Source: Thiohalobacter sp. (GTDB lineage: Bacteria; Pseudomonadota; Gammaproteobacteria; DSM-19610). Taken from it: 5,230 nt of DNA. Below are positions 1 through 5,230 of the stretch, in pieces. The DNA lies in the NCBI GenBank assembly GCA_027010005.1, contig JALVCM010000055.1:1-5230 (forward strand), written 5' to 3'. Numbering within the stretch: the first letter of the stretch is position 1; every line of letters starts with the position of its first letter. Made by a program: the position numbers and the translations under genes. The notes beneath the pieces were generated by a model. That model made no database searches. It had not been told where the DNA came from and saw only the letters and a program-made list of their open reading frames with translations.

Positions 1-653
1 CCACCATTATCGATGGTGCCGGCAACAGCAGTGACATCGAAGCGCGTGTCAACCAGATCCGTGCCCAGATCGAGGAAGCGACCTCCGATTACGACAAGGA
101 GAAGTTGCAGGAACGCGTCGCCAAACTGGCCGGCGGTGTGGCCGTCATCAAGGTTGGTGCAGCCACTGAAGTCGAAATGAAGGAAAAGAAGGCCCGCGTC
201 GAAGATGCCCTGCACGCGACCCGCGCAGCCGTCGAGGAAGGCGTGGTTGCTGGTGGTGGTGTTGCACTGCTGCGTGCCCGCGCCCAGATGGATGACCTGA
301 CCGGTGACAATCACGACCAGAACATGGGTATCGACATTGCACGCCGTGCCATGGAAGAGCCGCTGCGCCAGATCTGCTCCAACGCCGGCGACGAAGCTTC
401 CGTGGTACTGAACAAGGTCGTGGAAGGCAAGAAGCACTTCGGCTACAACGCCGCGACCGGTGAGTATGGCGATATGCTGAAGATGGGTATCCTGGATCCC
501 ACCAAGGTAACGCGTACTGCCCTGCAGAATGCAGCCTCCGTGGCGGCCCTGATCATCACCACCGAGGCGATGGTTGCCGAGTTGCCGAAGGATGAAGCCG
601 GTGGTGCTGCCGGAATGGGTGGTGGTATGCCCGACATGGGCGGCATGATGTAA
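1..653 (+). CDS. groEL: Chaperonin GroEL (Hsp60), C-terminal part, 5' end outside window
   Basis: This is the 3' end of the 60-kDa chaperonin, which forms the double-ring ATP-driven folding chamber with GroES in the cytoplasm. The reading frame is open from base 3 and encodes 216 residues beginning TIIDGAGN, about residue 330 of the roughly 548-residue family. The visible part covers the end of the apical domain, the second intermediate segment and the C-terminal equatorial domain. Diagnostic stretches are [20 protein letters not shown], the EDALHATRA segment whose Asp (bases 204-206) matches ATPase residue Asp398 of E. coli, the nucleotide-pocket glycines AGGGVAL (252-260), [11 protein letters not shown], and DPTKVTR, whose Asp (495-497) matches adenine-contacting Asp495. 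The protein ends in the normal Gly/Met-rich tail ([13 protein letters not shown]). An internal ATG at base 105 is not the start, because homology continues to the window edge. groES is presumably upstream but is not visible. No disruption is seen. Confidence 0.98.
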   Translation, partial: TIIDGAGNSSDIEARVNQIRAQIEEATSDYDKEKLQERVAKLAGGVAVIKVGAATEVEMKEKKARVEDALHATRAAVEEGVVAGGGVALLRARAQMDDLTGDNHDQNMGIDIARRAMEEPLRQICSNAGDEASVVLNKVVEGKKHFGYNAATGEYGDMLKMGILDPTKVTRTALQNAASVAALIITTEAMVAELPKDEAGGAAGMGGGMPDMGGMM

Positions 654-674
654 ACCGTTCTACCCTGTCGTAAC

Positions 675-704
675 AAAAAAGCCCGCCGAAAGGTGGGCTT
701 TTTT
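675..704. terminator. Bidirectional intrinsic terminator between groEL and the anti-sigma gene
   Basis: A 7-bp stem, GCCCGCC (681-687) with GGTGGGC (692-698), closes a GAAA loop and contains one G-U pair. It is preceded by six A (675-680) and followed by six T (699-704), so a U-tract follows the hairpin on either strand. It starts 21 bases after the groEL stop and should end groEL transcription. Read on the minus strand it could also end the convergent sigma/anti-sigma transcript, although the inverted repeat at 727-801 would be transcribed first. Confidence 0.9.
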
Positions 705-726
705 ATGTGTTCTGTTTCCTGTTTAT

Positions 727-801
727 CCCCGTAGGAGCGGGCTTGCCCGCGAACACAGTGCCCGTTTCAGATGGTTCGCGGGCAAGCCCGCTCCTACGGG
801 G
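727..801. repeat. REPIN-like inverted repeat (paired REP sequences)
   Basis: Two perfectly complementary 28-base arms (727-754 and 774-801) flank a 19-base centre. Each arm carries its own small palindrome, GCGGGC-TT-GCCCGC (737-750 on the left, with the mirror copy on the right), next to a GTAGGAGC head. That is the layout of gammaproteobacterial REP sequences, best known from Pseudomonas, arranged as an inverted doublet (REPIN). It lies between convergent genes, the usual place for REP elements. As RNA it would form a very stable hairpin that could protect 3' ends. Such elements are moved by REP-associated tyrosine transposases (RAYT), which are not seen here. The structure is read directly; the family name rests on recalled motif similarity. 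Confidence 0.85.
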
Positions 802-811
802 GTATACGTAC

Positions 812-1567
812 TTAAACGTTCAGGTAAACCCAGCCTTCACTCAACCGGGTCAGGATATGCTCCAGTGCCGAGGGTGTGACATTGACATCCGGCAGCAGTT
901 TCACCTGGGTATTGCCGCCCTCGATTTCACGCGCATGATCAATCGCATCCTGGCAGGCCAGGAAGGTCAGGTTGATGTAGCGCTGTTGCAGTTCGTGTAC
1001 ACGGTCTGCATAGGGGGAGTAACCGGCACGCAGCATACGAATTGCACTGGCGTTCGCCACGACTTCGATTTCGGCATTATCGCCATAGGCTTCCAGCAAG
1101 TGTTCAGCCGTCGACAGTGCCTTGCCGAACTTGTCGGCGCTGGAGGTGTTCAGGTGCACAATAATGCGCTTGGCGCCCTGCTGTGCGGTGACCTTATCGA
1201 TGTCGGTATTCTGGAACGCGTTGTGTTCGTCCCAGTACATTGCATGGAGTCCGCTATTCGCGGGTTGTTCCGCAGGCTGGTGAACCGCCCAGCCGAGTAT
1301 GCCACCAAGCCCCAGCAGCAATGAAGCCGCCAGTCCCTGGGTCCACCGGCTCATGCGGCGGGTAGCGGCCTGGCGATATTGTTCGATGGTCGGCGGATGG
1401 TCATAGGCGTGCCGCACCAGTTCGCCCAGCCGGCGCAGTTCGCAGGCCTGCTGACTGAGCTCGCGATCCTCGTTGAGTGCTTCGAAGACCTCGTTCTTGC
1501 CCGCGGCATCCAGCTCACCATCAATAAAGGCGTTGAGTGTTTCGTCTGAAATTTCGTTACGGTTCAT
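812..1567 (-). CDS. Membrane-anchored anti-sigma factor with C-terminal DsrE/DsrF-like domain
   Basis: A 251-residue protein that probably restrains the adjacent ECF sigma factor. Residues 1-70 look like a cytoplasmic anti-sigma domain: the start SDETLNAFIDGELD is typical of such regulators, but the zinc motif HxxxCxxC is absent. Residues about 77-96 (GLAASLLLGLGGILGWAV) form one membrane segment, with Arg/Lys-rich sequence before it, predicting a periplasmic C-terminus. Residues about 132-251 resemble the DsrE/DsrF-like (COG1416-type) fold: KRIIVHLNTSSADKFGKAL, EIEVVANASAIRMLR, INLTFLACQDAI with a single Cys at 205 where the family has its conserved cysteine, LLPDVNVTPSALEHI, and the closing EGWVYLNV. 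The ATG overlaps the sigma stop codon by 4 bases (ATGA, 1564-1567), so translation is probably coupled; a weak GGGA ribosome site lies 7 bases upstream. The anti-sigma role rests on operon position and topology. The DsrE assignment is by recalled family pattern, and the sensed signal is unknown. Confidence 0.8.
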   Translation of the reverse strand: MNRNEISDETLNAFIDGELDAAGKNEVFEALNEDRELSQQACELRRLGELVRHAYDHPPTIEQYRQAATRRMSRWTQGLAASLLLGLGGILGWAVHQPAEQPANSGLHAMYWDEHNAFQNTDIDKVTAQQGAKRIIVHLNTSSADKFGKALSTAEHLLEAYGDNAEIEVVANASAIRMLRAGYSPYADRVHELQQRYINLTFLACQDAIDHAREIEGGNTQVKLLPDVNVTPSALEHILTRLSEGWVYLNV

Positions 1568-2112
1568 TTTACTGTCCCAATGTGGCAGACATTGTCCGGA
1601 TCCTGCTGTATCTCGTCATGTAGCAATCTGGCCTTGAGCGCCTTGCGGGCACGTGACAGGCGGCTCATCACGGTGCCGATTGGCACATCAAGAATCCCGG
1701 CAACTTCGATATAGGAACAACCCTCGAGGTCAACCAGCGATATGACCTGGCGCTGCCCCATGGGCAGGCGCTCGATAGCGCGGCGCACACTGTTGATAAT
1801 CATCTGGCGGTCGTGGCAGAGATCGGGTGTATCTTTTTCAATCAGCACGACGTCATCGATATCAACCGTGTCCCGGCTGCGGCGGAAATGGTCCCGCCAG
1901 CAATTGCTGAGAATCCGGTACAGCCAGGCACGCAGGGTTTTCGGATCCCGCAACTGGCCACTGTTCTTCAGCGCCTTGGCAATCGTTTCCTGGACCAGGT
2001 CATCAGCCAGTGCCGGGTTGTGACACCACGAGTAGGCAATGCGGTACAGATTCTCTCGGTAGTCGCTCAATTCACGCTTGAACTGGCGGTTTTTACACAG
2101 GTTTGATATCAC
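1564..2112 (-). CDS. ECF-type RNA polymerase sigma factor
   Basis: A 182-residue sigma-70 family protein of the extracytoplasmic function type, having only regions 2 and 4. Region 2 spans about residues 16-80: YRIAYSWCHNPALADDLVQE is the core-binding helix and LRAWLYRILSNCWRDHFRR is the segment for -10 recognition. Region 4 spans about 108-160: AIERLPMGQRQVISLVDLEG followed by the helix-turn-helix YIEVAGILDVPIGTVMSRLS, which reads the -35 element. Length is normal for the family. No in-frame ATG is available near the N-terminus, so the start is taken as GTG at 2112, with a weak GGTGG site 4 bases upstream; the first few residues are uncertain. An ATG at 2123 is out of frame and stops at once. 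It is the first gene of an operon with its putative anti-sigma factor and is likely autoregulated. Six cysteines are present (6, 30, 71, 99, 131, 176). The regulon and ECF subgroup cannot be told from this window. Confidence 0.95.
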   Translation of the reverse strand: MISNLCKNRQFKRELSDYRENLYRIAYSWCHNPALADDLVQETIAKALKNSGQLRDPKTLRAWLYRILSNCWRDHFRRSRDTVDIDDVVLIEKDTPDLCHDRQMIINSVRRAIERLPMGQRQVISLVDLEGCSYIEVAGILDVPIGTVMSRLSRARKALKARLLHDEIQQDPDNVCHIGTVK

Positions 2113-2142
2113 ACGGCCACCATGGGTTGTCTGGTAACTAGA

Positions 2143-2170
2143 TAAGACGCCGCGATACGCGGATTATTCC
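2143..2170 (-). promoter_or_regulatory. Candidate ECF-type promoter of the sigma/anti-sigma operon
   Basis: On the minus strand, GGAATA (2170-2165) and GTCTTA (2148-2143) are separated by 16 bases. This resembles the GGAAC-like -35 and GTC-containing -10 elements of many ECF promoters. It would start RNA near base 2136, giving a leader of about 24 bases before the GTG start. ECF operons commonly autoregulate, which supports the idea. The match is by eye on a single sequence, and short motifs like these can occur by chance. Confidence 0.35.
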
Positions 2171-2172
2171 GC
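2150..2172. repeat. Two overlapping small palindromes in the divergent intergenic region
   Basis: CCGCG-ATA-CGCGG (2150-2162) overlaps GCGGA-TTAT-TCCGC (2159-2172), so the two hairpins or half-sites are mutually exclusive. The first lies wholly inside the spacer of the candidate ECF promoter, and the second covers its -35 element. They could be an operator for either divergent gene. No known regulator is recognised, and short GC dyads are not rare in such DNA. Confidence 0.4.
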
Positions 2173-2197
2173 ACCATTATACGCCTTCAGGCTGCGT

Positions 2198-5131
2198 TTG
2201 CGGGGCGATCGCGTTACCCTAGTAGTTGTGGTACGAAAAACAAAAAAACCTGTACAGACAGCCCCCTGGGCGGATCTGCCGGAAATCCTGCGCGGCCCGG
2301 CACAGCAGCGCTGGGAGGCGTACAGCGCGGCCGCAGAGGCCGCAGGCGCTCGCCAGACGCGCGATCCGGCCCTGCAACGCTGCCTGTGCCGGCTGTTTGC
2401 CATCAGCGAATTTGTGGCGGATCTGTGCACCCGGGTTCCACAGCGGGTCGAAGACCTGCTCGACAGTGGTGATCTGCTGGCTGATTCCTGGCCCGGGGTA
2501 CTCGCCTCGCGAGTGAAAGAACAGCTCGCGGCCTGCCCGGACGAGGCCGCGCTGAGGCAGGTACTGCGCCGGGTCCGGCAGCGGGAAATGCTGCGCATCG
2601 CCTGGCGGGACCTGGCCGGCTGGGCCTCGCTGCAGGAAACACTCGCTGACCTGTCTGATCTGGCCGATGCCTGCATCGAGGGTGCACTGACGCAGCTGGG
2701 CGACTGGCAGGCAGCTGAAACCCCGCCGCCGCTGCGCGAGAACGGGCGCCAGCCGGTACCACTGGTGGTGCTGGCCATGGGCAAGCTGGGGGCGCACGAA
2801 CTGAATTTCTCCTCCGATATCGACCTGATCTTTACCTACCCGGATGCACGCCCGGCACGCAAGCGCGGTGCACTTGGTCCGGAACAGTATTTCACCCGCC
2901 TGGGCCAGTCATTGATCCAGGCACTGTCCGAACACGATGCCGACGGTTTTGTGTTCCGCGTCGACATGCGCCTGCGCCCTTACGGCAGCGCCGGTGCGCT
3001 GGTGTGCAGTTACGAGGCGCTGGAGGAGTATTACCAGTCGCAGGGCCGTGAATGGGAACGTTACGCAATGATCAAGGCGCGCCCGGTCACGGGGGATGCC
3101 GACAGCCGGCGCGAGCTGATGGAATTACTGCGGCCGTTCGTGTTCCGTCGCTACCTGGATTTTCAGGCGTTCGATGCGTTGCGCGATCTCAAGCGCCAGA
3201 TCCGCCAGGAGGTCGAGCGCCGCGACCAGCAGGACAACATCAAACTGGGGCCGGGCGGTATCCGCGAGATCGAATTCATTGTGCAGGCCTTCCAGCTGGT
3301 CCACGGCGGGCGTGAGCCACGCCTGCGCCAGCGCCGGGTGCTGGATGTGCTGCCGGCACTGGTGGATCTGAAATTGTTGCCCGGGCCGACTGCTGCACAG
3401 CTGGAATCGGCCTACCATTTCCTGCGCCGCAGCGAGAACCATTTGCAGGCCCTGCACGACCGGCAGGTGCATCACCTGCCTGAATCAGAGACCGAGCGGG
3501 CGCAACTGGCCCTGTCGATGGAGTACCCGGACTGGAAACGCTATGTGGCCGCGCTCAACGGTCACCGGCGTCGTGTCGAGACCCATTTCGAGCAGGTGTT
3601 CGATTCGCCGCAGCACGAGTCCACGGACGAGGATGATCCGTTGCGCAACCTGTGGCTGGAGCGCTGTGACCGGGACGAAGCGTTACAGTTGCTGAAAGAC
3701 ATCGGCTATGACGATCCGGAGGAGGCGTTGCGCCGTCTCAACCAGCTGCGCCAGGGCACGGCACCCCGCTACCTCGGCGAGCAGGGCCGGGTACGCTTCG
3801 ATGCCCTGCTGCCGATGGTGATCGGTGCCGTGGCGCGTCAGCCCGAGCCTGCCTGTGTGCTGGGACGGCTGGTCAACGTGCTGGAGCATATCGCCGGGCG
3901 TACCACCTATCTTGCCCTGTTGCAGGAACACCCGCTGGTGCTGTCGCAGCTGGTGCAGTTATGCGCGGCCAGTGCCTGGATTGCAGACCAGATTGCCCGT
4001 TTCCCGATGCTGCTCGACCAGTTGCTCGATCCGCGCAGCCTGTACACGCCGTTGTCGCGCAAGGAACTGGACGCCGAGCTGGCACGCCGTTTCGTCGATA
4101 TCGAGGACGACGATCTGGAATTGCAGATGGACCGCCTGCGCCAGTTCCGGCACGCCATGGTGCTGCGTGTGGCAGCGTCTGATATTGCCGGCGCGGCACA
4201 GGTCATGGTGGTCAGCGACGAGTTGACGGCCATTGCCGAGGTGGTGCTGGAAAAGGTCCTGTCCATTGCCCGCGCAGACATGATCCGCCGTCACGGCGAG
4301 CCACGTTGCAGGGTACGGGGCAAACAGCGCCCCGTCGCGTTTGCCGTGATCGGTTATGGCAAGCTGGGTGGTATCGAACTTGGCTACGGGTCGGACCTCG
4401 ACCTGGTGTTCCTGCATGACAGCAGTGGCAGCGCGCAGCGCACCAGCGGACGCAAGCCGATCGATAACTCGGTGTTCTTCACCCGCCTTGGCCAGCGCAT
4501 GATCCACATGCTGGAGACGTTCACCGCCGCGGGACTGCTGTATGAAGTGGATATGCGCCTGCGCCCGTCCGGTAACTCGGGGATGCTGGTCAGCAGTATC
4601 GACGCCTTTGCCGACTACCAGCTCAACGAAGCCTGGACCTGGGAGCATCAGGCACTGGTGCGGGCGCGGTTGGTGGCGGGCGACCGTTCACTGGAAAAAC
4701 CGTTCGCCAGGGTGCGGGCGAAAGTCCTGGCGGCCTGTGCCGACCAGCCCGACCTGCGTGAACAGGTGCGTGATATGCGCGAGCGCATGCGCCGCGAACT
4801 GGGCTCGAAAGGAACGGGATTTCACCTCAAACAGGACCCGGGAGGTATCGTTGATATCGAATTTATGGTGCAATACCTCGTCCTGCGCTGGAGCAAGAGC
4901 CACCCGGCCCTGGCGGGCCATACCGACACCATCAGCCTGCTGAAGGTGTTGGCGAGGGAAGGCCTGCTCAAGTCTGCGTACGCCCAGATACTGATCGAGG
5001 CCTACCAGCAATACCGCAGCGTCCTGCACCGCCTGACGCTGGCAGAGGCGCGGCCGGTGGTCGAGGATGAACGGCTGGACAGGTTGCGCAACAAGATTGT
5101 GAAACTGTGGCGTGAGTTGATGGAGGCGTGA
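2198..5131 (+). CDS. glnE: Bifunctional glutamine synthetase adenylyltransferase/adenylyl-removing enzyme GlnE
   Basis: This cytoplasmic enzyme sets glutamine synthetase activity by adding AMP to a tyrosine of GlnA or removing it by phosphorolysis, under control of PII and glutamine. The two halves are homologous nucleotidyltransferases. The N-terminal adenylyl-removase half has GKLGAHELNFSSDIDL with Asp207 and Asp209 (E. coli Asp173/175), then FVFRVDMRLRPYGSAGAL, REWERYAMIKAR and NIKLGPGGIREIEFIVQ. The C-terminal adenylyltransferase half has GKLGGIELGYGSDLDL with Asp733 and Asp735 (E. coli Asp701/703), then LLYEVDMRLRPSGNSGML, TWEHQALVRAR and DPGGIVDIEFMVQYL. All catalytic acids are present. 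Length is 977 residues against about 946 in E. coli; the surplus is mostly at the N-terminus. The start is uncertain: TTG at 2198 (AGG 6 bases upstream) or GTG at 2228, which would drop the odd Val-rich leader and give 967 residues. No in-frame ATG exists nearby. The gene is divergent from the sigma operon. Confidence 0.97.
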   Translation: MRGDRVTLVVVVRKTKKPVQTAPWADLPEILRGPAQQRWEAYSAAAEAAGARQTRDPALQRCLCRLFAISEFVADLCTRVPQRVEDLLDSGDLLADSWPGVLASRVKEQLAACPDEAALRQVLRRVRQREMLRIAWRDLAGWASLQETLADLSDLADACIEGALTQLGDWQAAETPPPLRENGRQPVPLVVLAMGKLGAHELNFSSDIDLIFTYPDARPARKRGALGPEQYFTRLGQSLIQALSEHDADGFVFRVDMRLRPYGSAGALVCSYEALEEYYQSQGREWERYAMIKARPVTGDADSRRELMELLRPFVFRRYLDFQAFDALRDLKRQIRQEVERRDQQDNIKLGPGGIREIEFIVQAFQLVHGGREPRLRQRRVLDVLPALVDLKLLPGPTAAQLESAYHFLRRSENHLQALHDRQVHHLPESETERAQLALSMEYPDWKRYVAALNGHRRRVETHFEQVFDSPQHESTDEDDPLRNLWLERCDRDEALQLLKDIGYDDPEEALRRLNQLRQGTAPRYLGEQGRVRFDALLPMVIGAVARQPEPACVLGRLVNVLEHIAGRTTYLALLQEHPLVLSQLVQLCAASAWIADQIARFPMLLDQLLDPRSLYTPLSRKELDAELARRFVDIEDDDLELQMDRLRQFRHAMVLRVAASDIAGAAQVMVVSDELTAIAEVVLEKVLSIARADMIRRHGEPRCRVRGKQRPVAFAVIGYGKLGGIELGYGSDLDLVFLHDSSGSAQRTSGRKPIDNSVFFTRLGQRMIHMLETFTAAGLLYEVDMRLRPSGNSGMLVSSIDAFADYQLNEAWTWEHQALVRARLVAGDRSLEKPFARVRAKVLAACADQPDLREQVRDMRERMRRELGSKGTGFHLKQDPGGIVDIEFMVQYLVLRWSKSHPALAGHTDTISLLKVLAREGLLKSAYAQILIEAYQQYRSVLHRLTLAEARPVVEDERLDRLRNKIVKLWRELMEA

Positions 5132-5187
5132 TGTCTCTACTAACACACGTCATGCCGGCGCACATTTCAAGGGGTCAGAGTACTTGA
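5131..5187 (+). other. Possible 18-codon micro-ORF overlapping the glnE stop (TGATG)
   Basis: An ATG at 5131 overlaps the glnE stop codon and sits 4 bases after a good ribosome-binding sequence, GGAGG (5122-5126). The frame reads MSLLTHVMPAHISRGQST and stops inside the left arm of the large palindrome at 5163. The start context looks like a coupled downstream gene, but the product is tiny and partly repeat-derived. It may be the remnant start of a gene displaced by the repeat, or chance, since GGAGG also encodes the GlnE C-terminus. No family is recognised. Confidence 0.2.
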
Positions 5188-5224
5188 TATTCGTGAATAT
5201 CAAGTACTCTGACCCCTTGAAATG
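5163..5224. repeat. 62-bp near-perfect palindrome with GGGGTCAGAGTAC arms
   Basis: Two fully complementary 30-base arms (5163-5192 and 5195-5224) are separated by only GT. Each arm contains TTTCAAGGGGTCAGAGTA followed by CTTGATATTC, or its complement. Beyond the arms, the left flank CACGTCA (5147-5153) and the complement of the right flank (CACCGTCA, 5223-5230) are again similar, as if the dyad continued past about 12 unpaired bases on the left. No T-tract follows, so it does not look like an ordinary terminator. GGGGTCAGAGTAC-type ends are recalled from elements near REP-associated tyrosine transposases in gammaproteobacteria, so this is probably a non-autonomous mobile repeat. The geometry is certain; the family is inferred. 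Confidence 0.85.
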
Positions 5225-5230
5225 ACGGTG

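Noticed and set aside
105..653. Treating ATG 105 as the start of a separate 182-residue protein
   Set aside because: GroEL homology continues unbroken upstream to the window edge, so this is an internal methionine codon.
727..801. CRISPR-like repeat-spacer unit
   Set aside because: There are only two inverted copies, with no direct repeats of regular spacing and no cas genes.
707..1324. 205-codon open frame on the plus strand opposite the anti-sigma gene
   Set aside because: It begins in the terminator/REPIN region and runs antisense to a well-supported gene. The product matches no recognisable family, and the minus-strand protein has clear domain structure.
1345..1567. Zinc-binding anti-sigma (ZAS) domain in the anti-sigma N-terminus
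   Set aside because: The HxxxCxxC motif is absent; only Cys42 lies in this part, and no matching His/Cys pattern surrounds it.
2242..2248. Run of seven A near the glnE start as a programmed frameshift site
   Set aside because: The downstream frame is GlnE and is already open through the run. Neither alternative frame offers a better N-terminus, so nothing requires slippage.
3959..4648. 229-codon minus-strand open frame inside glnE, and other long antisense frames there
   Set aside because: These are frames opposite a high-GC conserved gene whose own translation matches GlnE throughout. Their products show no domains.
5163..5224. Large palindrome as the intrinsic terminator of glnE
   Set aside because: No T-tract follows the stem on the plus strand, and the stem is far longer and more AT-mixed than typical terminators. 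It may still influence the 3' end, but a repeat element explains it better.

Overview
The window is GC-rich chromosomal DNA from a gammaproteobacterium. The clearest evidence is a GroEL C-terminus and a full-length GlnE that both follow the Escherichia coli proteins closely. The extragenic repeats also fit that class. The genus cannot be fixed from this sequence; a sulfur-oxidising or Chromatiales-like lineage is possible but is only a guess.

Layout, left to right. Bases 1-653 (+) hold the last 216 codons of groEL, cut by the window edge and ending in the usual Gly/Met-rich tail. A strong hairpin terminator with A and T tracts on both sides follows (675-704), then a REPIN-like inverted repeat (727-801). 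On the minus strand, an ECF sigma factor (2112 to 1564) and a membrane-anchored anti-sigma factor (1567 to 812) overlap by 4 bases and form a two-gene operon convergent with groEL. A short divergent intergenic region (2113-2197) carries a candidate ECF-type promoter with palindromes. Then comes glnE (2198-5131, +), the bifunctional adenylyltransferase/adenylyl-removase of glutamine synthetase. The last 99 bases hold no recognisable gene; they carry an almost uninterrupted 62-base palindrome (5163-5224).

groEL and glnE are ordinary housekeeping genes. The most unusual part is the sigma/anti-sigma pair. The anti-sigma protein lacks the common zinc-binding HxxxCxxC motif, has one membrane segment, and carries a C-terminal domain that looks like the DsrE/DsrF-like (COG1416-type) sulfur-carrier fold, with its family cysteine retained. 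This suggests a periplasmic sensor, perhaps of a sulfur or thiol species, that holds an ECF sigma factor at the membrane. The architecture is read from the sequence; the ligand and regulon are inference.

The two dyad elements (727-801 and 5163-5224) are unrelated in sequence. Both look like extragenic, probably multicopy elements of the kind mobilised by REP-associated tyrosine transposases. No transposase, tRNA, rRNA or CRISPR array is visible in the window.
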